DNA of 29,360 nucleotides from Priapulus caudatus. Its lineage: Eukaryota; Priapulida; Priapulimorpha; Priapulimorphida; Priapulidae. Both the position numbers and the translations under genes were made by a program. The notes under the pieces were generated by a model. The model did not search any database, was not told the DNA's origin, and saw only the letters and a program-made list of their open reading frames with translations. The DNA is taken from assembly GCF_000485595.1 (NCBI RefSeq), contig NW_014577282.1, positions 14,000 to 43,359 of the forward strand, given 5' to 3'. Of the stretch, positions 1 through 19,910 are shown piece by piece (the stretch's first letter is position 1; the number at the start of each line of letters is the position of its first letter).

Positions 1-104
1 TCGTGTGTGTGTGAGAGAGAAGAGAGCTTGTTTCGACGACACGAACTGGAAGTAATCCGCATCTGCAGCGATCGTGAGTGTTCGGGCACGCATAGATTAG
101 ATAC

Positions 105-628
<524 letters not shown>

Positions 629-670
629 CGGGTTCACATTCGTGATCGGGACATGTTGGGGATGTTGCAG

Positions 671-834
671 ACTCGCTGTACAGCGACGACAGGGAAATGT
701 ACGTTAGCATCTGCGAGGAGCTCGGACTGACGCCGCTCAGCTACTTCGTCAACCACGTCGGCGAGACGGAGCTGAAGATCCGCGGCTACAACCTGGGGGC
801 GCTGGGCACGCTGCCGATCGCACGCACCATCATG
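671..834 (+). CDS. LRRC74-like exon 2, clean copy
   Basis: Acceptor ttgcag before 671 and donor ATG|gtaacg after 834; phase 1 in, phase 0 out. It encodes [15 protein letters not shown] and then SYFVNHVGETELKIRGYNLG, the family's segment just before the first LRR. Its 5' phase fits the donor of the N-terminal exon at 5926. Confidence 0.85.
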
Positions 835-3190
835 GTAACGTCCACTCCGAAGCTCTTCTCTCTCCAACGCTCGCGATCACGTGAAGTGCCGCGACCTTTA
901 AGCGGTGTAATAGTGACCTTCGCTCTCTACTCGTGGATGCTGCGGCTAACTGTTTCATCGCTGCAGTTGTTTTCAGTCGCTGAGCGCGTGAGACATGATA
1001 GTACGTCGTGTTGTAGCCACAAGTTACCTTTTCGCTTTTCGCCACGTGACCGCAGGCTGTACGACTGTTTTAAGCTGTTACGGCTGTCGTAGTAAGGATT
1101 GTTTCTTGACCCTTAGTTGGAAGCGAGAATGTAACTTGGGGCTAGTCGTGTTGCTGTTTCGCAATAACTGTTTCCAATGACGAAATGTTTCCTTGTAGGC
1201 GAACAAAACGGTGAACACTTTGCACCTGGAGGGCAATAATCTGAGTGAGAGAGGCGGGCAGTACCTGGCGGCCGTACTGGAGACCAACACACACCTGAGG
1301 ATTCTGGTGCGTGCATATTTACAAGGATCCACGGGTAATCGAACTGTTGGCAAGCAGGATATCGGAGTTGGTTGGCATAGAGGGGGTGTTGCATGTCAAT
1401 TGGAGAGTAATGGGCAGGATGACATCGTACGAACAGTAACGGTGATTCCCACACCATCTCCCCACATCTAATTCACTGTATCCCGATCGCTGCGATCTCA
1501 AATTTTTATTCAATTTTGATTTTACATTTCAGATATCAGACTTCGATTCAGATTTTGCAGTCAGCATTGCTCGCATTTTGTTATTGAAAAGCCAACGTAA
1601 AATTGAAATGAGACCACAGCGTCCTCTCTGGGCTTGATGTTGATGGCCACCTAATACCTATTCTCTAACGTCTTCCTCCTCATGTCTCCCGCACAGAATT
1701 TAGCAGACAACAACCTCGGCGATGATGGAGGCCGCTCATTGGTCAGTGCTTTACTGCGCAACACCACTCTACAGGCCCTCGATCTGTCCGGTAACAACTT
1801 CACAGACAGGGTTGCCCGTGACATCAGCGAAGCCCTGAAGGTACGTATAGGCTTCAACCAGTCTCAATGTAGGCTTCAATCAGGCCCACCTGTGACTTTA
1901 GCGCAACTCTGAAGGTAGGCTTGGGTTATAGACTCACCCGTGACCTTAGCAAAGCCCTGAAGGTGGGCTGCATTTATAGGCTCGTGAATGAACTCATCGC
2001 GGAGCCCTGAACGTAGGCGTAAGTTATAGGCCTACTCGTGACCGATCTTTGATTTTCAGCTAAAGTTTGTACTCTGATTGGAAATTGATGGATTAGAAAT
2101 CAGTATTTCGATTTTGACTCAACGGGCCTTTTCACAGTTTACGCCCGTTGGTTCATAGGAGTTGAGGATATAAGGAGTTGATCTTAATTGCATGCGATCT
2201 GGCGGATTGCCTCGACACATGTGTGTCATTTTACAGAAGAACAAGGGACTTCGCAGCTTGAAGCTGAGCCACAACACTATCGGCAATGAAGGAGCCGAGC
2301 TACTCGCAAAGGCAATAGGTTCGCATCTCTGTCATTTTACCATCACCACCCGAAGAAGCCACTGTATATCTGTCTATATATTATATATATATATATATAT
2401 ATATGCTATATGTGCGCCATGCACATCTCGATCGAATTAGTCAGTGCATGTATCTTTTGGTCTTCGCCACTAGGGCCGGGTGATACTCCATTAGGAGTGT
2501 TCCCAACTTTAATGTCATTTAGGTTAGGGTTAGGGTTAGGGTTAGGATTATCAATCATTAATCATTAATGATATCAAAGTTGGGAACACTCCTAATGGAG
2601 CGTTAGCCGCCATTAGTCTCTTGATCGAAGATTGGTACATTGCTAATGACGCACACAGATGGAGGTAATGTCCATCATAGATGTGGACCGGTGTAGATGG
2701 GTTTAGTGCTCGTATGATCACGTCTGTTGGTTTTGGAAGTGCAGGTGCGAGCTCCGTACGTGGCAATGGTTGTCAAGCTATTAATAATGCTAATGGTAGC
2801 TACTTTACCTGCAAATCCATTATTCATGTGACTGGTCAGCAGTATATATAGTAGTCAACCCTGGTCAGAAGTCTTCCACGATGATACCAGGTTTATGTGG
2901 GTTACCTGGAAAAATGGACAGTGCATGGCCTAATAGGCCTACTAACGATGCCCCACGCAATACAGGTCAGGTTGTTGGTATAGCCAATAAATAGCTGGAG
3001 TTAGGTCTTCAAGAAATACATGACGTGAAGATGACGTGCACCACATCGTGTGGCCTACAAAGCAACATATGTAAACTTAACACCTTGCGAATGTCTCATT
3101 CTAGTAAAGAACGTACACCTGAGAAATCTCGATCTAAGTTGGAACCACATTCAACCGGAAGGTGGAGCCGCCATCGCCAAGGCCCTCGAG
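671..3190 (+). CDS. Extra, clean copy of five LRR exons of the LRRC74-like gene (partial)
   Basis: Five exons at 671-834, 1199-1306, 1697-1840, 2237-2318 and 3105-3190 join in phase into 194 whole codons of leucine-rich repeats with no stop. They correspond to exons 2-6 of the gene at 5524-15314. The reading [16 protein letters not shown] followed by LRR units resembles the start of the LRR domain of vertebrate LRRC74A/B (family knowledge). There is no start exon or C-terminal exon attached: the block starts at an acceptor whose phase needs one preceding base, and ends at a donor with only LAMTOR2 exons downstream. It is therefore not an independent gene as shown. Either it is a genuine partial duplication or a misplaced assembly fragment. 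The sequence is of better quality than the second copy, so use these exons to read the protein. Confidence 0.85.
1199..1306 (+). CDS. LRRC74-like exon 3, clean copy (LRR)
   Basis: Acceptor cttgtag, donor CTG|gtgcgt, 36 codons, phase 0 at both ends. It encodes VNTLHLEGNNLSERGGQYL, matching the ribonuclease-inhibitor-like LRR pattern LxxLxLxxNxL with a following helix. Confidence 0.87.
1697..1840 (+). CDS. LRRC74-like exon 4, clean copy (two LRRs)
   Basis: Acceptor gcacag, donor AAG|gtacgt, 48 codons, phase 0 at both ends. It encodes NLADNNLGDDGGRSL and LQALDLSGNNF, so one LRR and most of a second. Degenerate copies of the 3' end of this exon with its donor follow in the intron (see 1815-2030). 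Confidence 0.88.
1815..2030 (+). repeat. Tandem array of exon-tail/splice-donor copies in intron
   Basis: The genuine exon end GTGACATCAGCG...CCTGAAG|gtacgt (donor at 1841) is followed by imperfect copies: GTGACTTTAGCG...TCTGAAG|gtaggc (GT at 1915), GTGACCTTAGCA...CCTGAAG|gtgggc (GT at 1963) and ATCGCGGAGCCCTGAAC|gtaggc (GT at 2013). The later units are about 48-50 bp apart and share ggcTtggGTTATAGaCTC-like spacers. The same array is present in the second copy from about 10050 to 10270. Confidence 0.8.
2237..2318 (+). CDS. LRRC74-like exon 5, clean copy (LRR)
   Basis: Acceptor tttacag, donor ATAG|gttcgc, phase 0 in and phase 1 out. It encodes KNKGLRSLKLSHNTIGNEGA, a clear LRR unit. The donor is +1 G, +2 T but otherwise weak (gttcgc). 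Confidence 0.83.
2374..2405. repeat. AT dinucleotide repeat
   Basis: Alternating TA tract in the intron between clean exons 5 and 6; its counterpart in the second copy lies at about 10626-10661. Confidence 0.9.
2486..2600. mobile_element. Inverted-repeat element enclosing telomere-type TTAGGG repeats
   Basis: Arms at 2486-2510 and 2576-2600 are perfect 25-bp reverse complements (left arm begins CTCCATTAGGAG). The 65-bp loop holds TTAGGG repeats at 2524-2546 and an AT-rich part with ATCATTAATCATTAATGAT. Near-identical 9-mers CGCCACTAG (2465-2473) and CGCCATTAG (2608-2616) flank it and may be a target-site duplication of a small non-autonomous element. It could equally be a stem-loop of other origin. 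Copy 2 has the same element. Confidence 0.6.
3105..3190 (+). CDS. LRRC74-like exon 6, clean copy (LRR)
   Basis: Acceptor cattctag, donor GAG|gtattt, phase 1 in and phase 0 out. It encodes KNVHLRNLDLSWNHIQPEGG, a typical LRR ending AKALE. No further LRRC74 exon follows it before the LAMTOR2 exons. Confidence 0.83.
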
Positions 3191-3384
3191 GTATTTACTA
3201 TCGCCTCACTTGAATATTGGGAATTACACGTAGGCCCCTACCTCTTCTCTGTGTCCACGTGCACAGTAGCAGCAAGAGTACGTTGGCACGAGTAAGCCAG
3301 GACAAGGAAAGAATCATATCTACTCTACTTGTGACTTATCAAGCAGAAACGGGGCGCAACGATTCAAACAGGGGGGAGTTTTCC

Positions 3385-3410
3385 CAAACGGGGCGCGCGC
3401 GCCCCGTTTG
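3385..3410. repeat. Perfect 26-bp GC-rich palindrome at the end of copy 1
   Basis: Half-site CAAACGGGGCGCG followed immediately by its reverse complement, with no spacer. Related aaacggggcgcaacg lies at 3347-3361, and gcgcaacg recurs at 3410-3417. Homology to the second LRRC74 block (11403-11660) stops at about 3346, just before this structure, so it marks the junction. Confidence 0.9.
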
Positions 3411-3552
3411 CGCAACGTAGGGAGAACCCTGATATATATATTCAACAGGCATAATATCCCTGACATGCATCTAGTGTGAAATTTTTCTATAATGATTGAA
3501 TGCAATTTTAGTCAAGTGCACTCATACATATACACTGTTATGATTATTGCAG

Positions 3553-3642
3553 GAAGGGAAAGTAGCTATCACTCAAGTAGCAAATCTACTGCTCTGTGTG
3601 TATGCAAAGGATACTGTTGGATTTGGAATACTCAAGGCAAAG
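3553..3642 (+). CDS. LAMTOR2: LAMTOR2 penultimate exon
   Basis: Thirty codons, phase 0 at both ends, bounded by attgcag and gtataa. The [14 protein letters not shown] core is highly diagnostic of the family. Confidence 0.9.
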
Positions 3643-3911
3643 GTATAATAAATATGCGCGCATTTTACGTAATATATTACATGTTACGTGTTAAAGTGGG
3701 GATTATAGTAATTATTTTTATTCATAATTTTGAGTAATTTTACTCATGACACACCAGGATTCGCTTATGCAATAAAACGTACCGATCTCGCTGAAATTTA
3801 TGTAAGTATCGTAGTAGAAATTCCTGTTCAATGCCTTGTACACGTCTTTTACAGATGGAGGCCTTAGCTGACTATTTGGAAGAGCCTCTGAACAGAATAG
3901 CTGCTTCTTGA
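3553..3911 (+). CDS. LAMTOR2: LAMTOR2 (Ragulator subunit p14), last two exons, 5' part missing
   Basis: Exon 3553-3642 (acceptor attgcag, donor AAG|gtataa, 30 codons, phase 0) encodes [20 protein letters not shown] followed by [10 protein letters not shown]. Exon 3855-3911 (acceptor tttacag) encodes [18 protein letters not shown] and a TGA stop. These match the C-terminal part of animal LAMTOR2, a roadblock-fold protein of about 125 residues that pairs with LAMTOR3 in the pentameric Ragulator on late endosomes/lysosomes, anchoring Rag GTPases and mTORC1, and scaffolding MEK/ERK. The first 75 or so residues are not found between 1 and 3552. That space holds the LRRC74-like block instead, so the gene is truncated here either by misassembly or by a rearrangement. 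An ATTAAA at 3960 could serve as a polyadenylation signal. Confidence 0.9.
3855..3911 (+). CDS. LAMTOR2: LAMTOR2 terminal exon
   Basis: Eighteen codons plus TGA. It ends in [12 protein letters not shown], the conserved LAMTOR2 C-terminus. The ATG at 3855 is internal, not a start. Confidence 0.88.
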   Translation: MEALADYLEEPLNRIAAS

Positions 3912-5523
3912 TGACACCAGGTGGCACTACGAGCATGTATCTGACTGGCAGGCTCAGCGATTAAAGAACAGAACAACGCGATGAGAAATAATCATTTTCT
4001 TGATGATAGATGATACTAGAGAGCTACATAGCATGTAACCTTGTATTTGAAACTTGGAAATCTCGAATGAAACTTTCTGAATGCATCAGATCAGAAAGAT
4101 CAAGCTTGTTAGCTTGTATGTATAATATATGATAAGATTATTAACCAGTTGGTGTAGATTTCCGTACCTCAACGTTATTTGATATGTAAAGATTTCTAAT
4201 GAGCTACGACACATTACCCCGCATGTTGTGTCACTGTCTGAAAATGTTTGAGAGTTTTATTTGGTTAATTACCAGTTTGTGCTCATTGTGGTCATGTGAT
4301 TAATGATATATAAAATATCCCGTAAATTTTCCCCGAATTTCAAGACATTGGTCATTTTTCTGTTAAATGTTAACATGACACAAGGCAAGAGTGACAACTT
4401 ATGTATGTATATATGCAATCTGTTAATTACTAGTAAAATCGTGTAATTATATCTTTGTATGTGCTTTTGGTGTTTCTAGGAGCATATTATTATGAGTGTT
4501 GTTTTGATATAGCAAAGAAAAATGTGAAAACGTCATGTTAGAAAAATTCATAAAAGTACTGCTGCCAGCTAAGACAGTTGTGGTAATATGATGACGATAT
4601 TGGGGCTGAAGCTGGTGACGATTACGATGACAATGGTGACGATGGCAATGACGATGATAGTGATGTTCAAGATGATGGTGATGATGATGCTTATGCAAGT
4701 AAAAGCAGTTAATTATCATAGAGCCTAGCTTAGTACATGTATATTCGTTACTCACACTTAATGCTGTTCTACTGTGTCATGAACAGTGCAAGAATGCTAG
4801 AATGCAAATCACATTCTCACTCATGCAAGTAGAGGAATGAACAAACCCTTACTAGGCTCACAAATATTTTATGCTACCCTATATCACCTAATTAGCCAGC
4901 TGCTGTAGACTGCAAAGTACCACACGGAAGAGGATCAGTGTTGGTTAATGTCGCTAGGCAACCAAAATTCTTCTTGGTAATTAACCGAACTCCATTTAGG
5001 TTACTGTAAAGCTTTCAGCTGATTGAGTTATCATGAGCACTGGTTGGCCATCGTTGCATATCCTAACAACAGTGTAAACAGATGAGTAAATACTGCAACG
5101 GAAAGAGGTAATACAAGGCCTCTCTGAAACAGATCTAATCACATTGTAAGACAAGCTGCACGTCTGGGTCGCATCGCTATAGACGGCAAGAGAAAAACAT
5201 AAAACGGAATCTAGTGTTGTGTAAATTACATTGAATATATCTGTGATGAGACCCATGGTGCTTATTGCGGTCCGTTTAAAGCACATCAACAGCCATCGGT
5301 AGAGTTAATCGAGAGCTTATGGCACACGCAGGAGGAGCCCAAAGGCAAGTATAGTAGCGTCTAACTTGCACATACATATCTCCAGGCGTTTTTAGTCATT
5401 GTCAAACAATCGAAATTCGACGATCCATCGCACGCTAACTACTTGCAATTAGTGAATCGCGTTATCCAATCGTTAATATTAAGTTTAATTACTATGCGGC
5501 TTTAAACGATCAGGAAAACGTCA
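3912..5523. other. Intergenic DNA between LAMTOR2 and the LRRC74-like gene
   Basis: AT-rich unique DNA with no exon I can support on either strand. It includes an imperfect GAT/GAC-rich stretch at 4588-4690, whose His-rich minus-strand reading is a repeat artefact. The LAMTOR2 3' UTR and the LRRC74-like promoter should lie here; base composition becomes CpG-rich only from about 5500. Confidence 0.6.
4588..4690. repeat. Imperfect GAT/GAC trinucleotide stretch
   Basis: Runs such as gatgacgat, gacgatggcaatgacgatgat and gatggtgatgatgatg in intergenic DNA. Confidence 0.75.
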
Positions 5524-15314
<9,791 letters not shown>

Positions 15315-15640
15315 GACGGGCGGGACGAGGGAGGAGTGCGGGAAGGTGGAGGAGCGGAAGGAGAGATGTAGAGAGGAAGGAGGATAGGTAGAGGGACCGA
15401 GGGGGGAATAATAGAAGATTAGGGTGTCGAGAAGGTAGCAAGCTGAGAGGTGAGAAGTGAGGGGAAGCAAGGAGTAATAAAAAACGAGGGAATGCTGTAT
15501 AAAGGTAGGTAGGAGTAAGGAGATAGGTGGAGGGGTGAGGAAAGATGGTGGGATAGTGTAAAACGGCAGTGAGGGGTAAGGGGGAAAGTGGAGGGGAGTG
15601 AAGCACCGTGAACAAGGGGCTGCGGGTAATGGAGGAAAAA
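15315..15640 (+). other. Purine-rich 3' UTR region
   Basis: Strongly G/A-biased sequence on the + strand directly after the stop codon. Open frames on the minus strand here are pyrimidine-composition artefacts (Ser/Leu/Pro). Followed by a TTTA repeat. Confidence 0.6.
15476..15481 (+). terminator. Candidate polyadenylation signal AATAAA
   Basis: First AATAAA after the LRRC74-like stop, 162 bp downstream. Confidence 0.3.
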
Positions 15641-15650
15641 ATCACAACTA

Positions 15651-15677
15651 TTATTATTTATTTATTTATTTATTTAT
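15651..15677. repeat. TTTA tetranucleotide repeat
   Basis: About six TTTA units downstream of the LRRC74-like gene. Confidence 0.9.
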
Positions 15678-16862
15678 GCTTATACTATACGGTTTCACGC
15701 AGACGGAATATTCCTAATTCTACACCTTTGCTATCGATTCGTTTGACATCCAACATCCATAGATGCAGCAGAATATGATTATGGCGACACAACTATTCCA
15801 GATTGTAGAGCGTGTAACCTATGGATTGCAAAGGCTTGTATAAACAATAATCTCAATGCATTATCACCTATTTTAATGATATACTGTTATATGTTTGACC
15901 AATAAAGCTGATAATCTCAAAATGTATTCATTTGTTGTTTGTAAAATATTAACATAAAATTATGAAATTACTCCATAAAAAATACACAAAATAGTTCATA
16001 CATTAACCAGTCTTTAATCAGTATGATCTTCACTCACAAATGAGTGTAGAAAGATGTTGTGCACTACCTTCAGATATGTACAACCACAAGATGGCGTGTC
16101 ACTATTTTGAAACTATGCAATGCAATCTTAAGTAACCCCATAATGTGGCATAACATACATGATTATACAAATCAGTACAGACACAGAAATGCCTGCTCCT
16201 GATCGATACACAATTAAATCATCAGATATTTTCACTTGAAATTTATAGTTAATAACGTTAACTTATTAGGCTCTTTAATTCAGACGGCATATTGTAGGCT
16301 TCTTGTAATCATGGATGTGTTCATGTCAATATGGATCCCTGAAGTAAACGTCATATTCACTAGTGACTATAACTTCTGTTCAACCAGTTATATCAGTCTA
16401 CAACACAGATTCAACACTCCTAAAAAAACTGCTGCTCGTTAAGGAACAGATATATTTACATGTCACTGTAAAGATAAAAAGTGCGGAAGGCTCCACGTTC
16501 AAAAACGTTTTTATGGCGAAAACAAAACGAATAAAAAACAGAGGCAACTCCTAAAAAATGCATCCCGTTGTGACTGACTTGGAATACCATTTAAACAATG
16601 TAAACGTCAGCAATACACTGACAGCGCCATAGCACGGTAGACTTGTTGCGTAGGTCATCATTTCATTCGCCGAGACCGTCATCCACAAAAGAGTAATCTT
16701 AGCGTTATCTACCATACCGGGTAATTGTTACAAAACATACGACAAACCCATGGTACATGAGTAAAATACGTTTAGCACAACCAGGTTTCTGAGATGCCTG
16801 TACAAAGTGAGAGGGCATACACCTGATACACAGGTCCGAGTGTAAAGGGTGTTTGTTCACAT
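15678..16862. other. AT-rich non-coding stretch
   Basis: No supported exon on either strand; small open frames lack splice sites or family resemblance. It may hold the distal 3' UTR of the LRRC74-like gene. Confidence 0.55.
15901..15906 (+). terminator. Candidate polyadenylation signal AATAAA (distal)
   Basis: AATAAA followed within about 25-40 bp by a T/GT-rich stretch (ttcatttgttgtttgt), the usual arrangement for an animal cleavage site. Plausible distal end for the LRRC74-like transcript. Confidence 0.4.
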
Positions 16863-19287
16863 ATAGATCACTGCAGAGGGTGTCTGCTGACGCACTGATC
16901 ACTGCAGAGGGCGTCTGCTGACACACACGATTCACTGGCAGAGGGGGCCTGACGACACACAGATCACTGCAGAGTGCACCTCTGACGCACTGATCACTTG
17001 CCAGTAGGGCGTCTGCTGACACCAGATCATTGCAAGTGCAACCTCTGACAACACTGATCCACTGCAGAGGGCGCTCTGGCTGCACACACAGATCACATGC
17101 CAGAGCTGCACCTGACATGACCGACAGATCACTGCAGGATGCACTGCATTGGACACACTGCAATCATGCAGACGGGGGCTTGCTGACACACAGATCACTG
17201 CAGAGTGCCTGCTGACACACTGATCACAGCAGAGGGCCTGCTGACGCACAGATCACTGCAGAGGGGCCTGCTGACACACAATCACTGCAGATGCCCTGCT
17301 GACAGCACAGACACTGCACGAGGGGCCTGCTTGACACACAGATCACTGCAGTAGTGCACCTGCTGACGCATCGATCACTGCAGCTGGGGGCCTGCTGACC
17401 ACAGATCACATCAGAGTGCACCTGCTGACGCAAGCAGATCACTGCAGAGCGGCCTGCTGAACACAGATCATGCAGCAGACTGCACGGCTGACGCACAGAT
17501 CACTGCAGAGGGGGCCTGCTGACACACAGATCACTGCAGAGTGCCACCTGCTGACACACAGATCACTGCAGAGTGCACCTGCTGACACACAGATGCACTG
17601 CAGGGGGCCTGCTGACGCACAGATCACTGCCAGAGTGCACCTGCTGACACACAGATCACTGCAGAGGGCGCCTGCTGACGCACTGATCACTGCAGAGGGC
17701 GCCTGCTGACACACTGATCACTGCAGAGGGGGCCTGCTGACACACAGAATCACTGCCCAGAGTGCACCTGCTGACCACAGATCACTGCAGAGGCGCCTCG
17801 CTAACGCACTGATCACTGCAGAGGCGCGCCTGCTGACACACTGATCACTGCAGAGTGCACCTGCTGACGCACAGATCACGTGCAGATGGGGGCTGCTACA
17901 CACAGATCACTGCCAGAGGGCGCCTGCTTGATGCACTGATCACTGCAGAGGCGCCTGCTGACACACTGATTCACTGCAGAGGGTGTCTGCTGACGCACTG
18001 ATCACTGCAGAGGGCGCCTGCTGACACACAGATCACTGCAGAGGGGGCCTGCTGACACACAGATCACTGCAGAGTGCACCTGCTGACACACAGATCACTG
18101 CAGAGGGGGCTGCTGACACACAGATCACTGCAGAGTGCCACTGCTGACGCACAGATCACTGCAGAGGGGGCTGCTGACACGACCAGATCACTGCAGAGTG
18201 CACCTGCTGGACGCACAGAATCACTGCAGAGGGGGCCTGCTGACACACAGATCACTGCCGAGTGCCACTGTTGACGCACAGATCACTGCAGAGGGCGTCT
18301 GCTGACACACAGATCACTGCAGAGGGCGCGCCTGCTGACGCACAGATCACTGCACGAGGGGCCCTGCCTGACACACTGATCACTGCCAGAGTGCACCTGC
18401 TGACGCACAGATCACTGCAGAGTGCACCTGCTGACGCACAGATCACTGCAGAGGGGGCCTGCGTGACACACTGAATCACTGCAGAGTGCACCTGCTGACG
18501 CACAGATCACTGCAGAAGTGCACCTGCTGACGCACAGATCACTGCAGAGGGGGCCTGCTGACACACAGATCACTGCAGAGTGCACCTGCTGACGCACAGA
18601 TCACTGCAGAGGGGGCCTGCTGACACACAGATCACTGCAGAGGGCGCCTGCTGACACACAGATCACTGCAGAGGGCGTCTGCTGACACACAGATCACTGC
18701 AGAGGGGGCCTGCTGACACACAGATCACTGCAGAGGGGGCCTGCTGACACACAGATCACTGCAGAGGGGCCTGCTGACACACAGATCACTGCAGAGGGGC
18801 TGCTGACACACAGATCACTGCAGAGTGGCACCTGCTTGACACACAGATCACTGCCAGAGGGCGGCCTGCTGACGCACTGCATCACTGCAGAGAGGCGCCG
18901 CTGACACACAGATCATGCATAGGCGCCTGCTGACACACAGATCACTGCAGAGGGGGGCCTGCTGACACACAGATCACTGCAGAGTGCACCTGCTGACACA
19001 CAGATCACTGCAGAGGGCGCTGCTGCACGCACTGACACTGCAGAGGAGCGCCTGCTGACACACTGATCACTGCCAGAGTGCACCTGCTGACGCACAGAAT
19101 CACTGCAGAGGGGGCCTGCTGACCACAGATCACTGCAGAGGTGCCGCCTGTCTGGATGCCACTGATCACTGCCAGAGGGCGCCTGCTGACGCATGTCACT
19201 GCAGAGGGCCGCGCTGCTGATGCACAGATCACTGCAGAGGGCGCGTGCTGACGCACAGATCACTGCAGAGGGTGCCTGCTGGCACAT
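16863..19287. repeat. 31-bp satellite/minisatellite array (about 2.4 kb)
   Basis: Core GATCACTGCAGAG recurs every 31 bp (for example at 18661, 18692, 18723 and 18754), giving roughly 75-80 units. Units vary at fixed places: GAGGGGGCC, GAGTGCACC, GAGGGCGCC or GAGGGTGTC after the core; GACACAC or GACGCAC; and AGATCA or TGATCA. The first and last few units carry more length errors. With a period of 31, a minus-strand frame should hit TGA every three units, so the longer open frames are indel by-products. Confidence 0.97.
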
Positions 19288-19697
19288 GTATTACTCTGGG
19301 CAGTTTTCCAAGCACACATTCACATATAAATATGCAGCATACTTACTTGCACAGTATCACTCAGTATCCAACCATCAATAAAATGACCATCTTCAAAGTG
19401 ACCCGTATATGCAAGTTACATAGCTTAAGAAAGCTTCGCAAAAATGCAACCACGTAGAGTACTTATTAAATTAGCAGCACTTCAACAAAAGTATCACCAA
19501 TCGTTATATATGCTCTATGCTGGCCCTTTACCCCACAAAGCACTACTAAGTGATAGCACTGGTACAAACGACATGTGAAAGAGAGTCGTTATCTCATTCA
19601 CCGGCCACTAGGTGTCATGGTACCACTTTACTGTAGAGGGTCGTTACTGATATAGCCATCTAAATGTAGGGGCGCTGTCTAACATAACACACGTGCC
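19288..19697. other. Non-coding DNA, likely 3' UTR of the minus-strand gene
   Basis: AT-rich, no exon seen. It lies just downstream of the minus-strand stop at 19698. Confidence 0.45.
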
Positions 19698-19910
19698 TCA
19701 GTACATCGCCTCCTTGTTGTACAGCAGGCGAAGTTGTTTAGATTCTGCTCTCATTTCCCGTGCATACAATAACATGGCCACGAAGATGAGTACAGAGATT
19801 ACGCCGAAGCCGGCCACTAGCCAGTACCATAGGTTGTTCACGTAGTCCAGCGGCAGCGGACAGTTGTGGTGAAATTCGCGGAAGTCCGTCCGATTTGCCG
19901 TTATCCGCGT
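19698..19910 (-). CDS. Terminal exon with transmembrane segment
   Basis: Acceptor ctcgacag before ACG CGG; 70 codons plus TGA. It holds the membrane span and a Glu/Lys/Arg-rich tail (YAREMRAESKQLRLLYNKE). Confidence 0.72.
   Translation of the reverse strand, partial: TRITANRTDFREFHHNCPLPLDYVNNLWYWLVAGFGVISVLIFVAMLLYAREMRAESKQLRLLYNKEAMY

Noticed and set aside
16705-19287. Cys/Ser-rich minus-strand frames such as SAVICVSAGPLCSDLCVS
   Set aside because: Products of the 31-bp array; the perfect unit puts a stop in frame every three units, and the longer frames arise only through indels.
16863-19287. CRISPR-like array
   Set aside because: Units are head-to-tail without unique spacers, in a eukaryotic intergenic region; it is a simple satellite.
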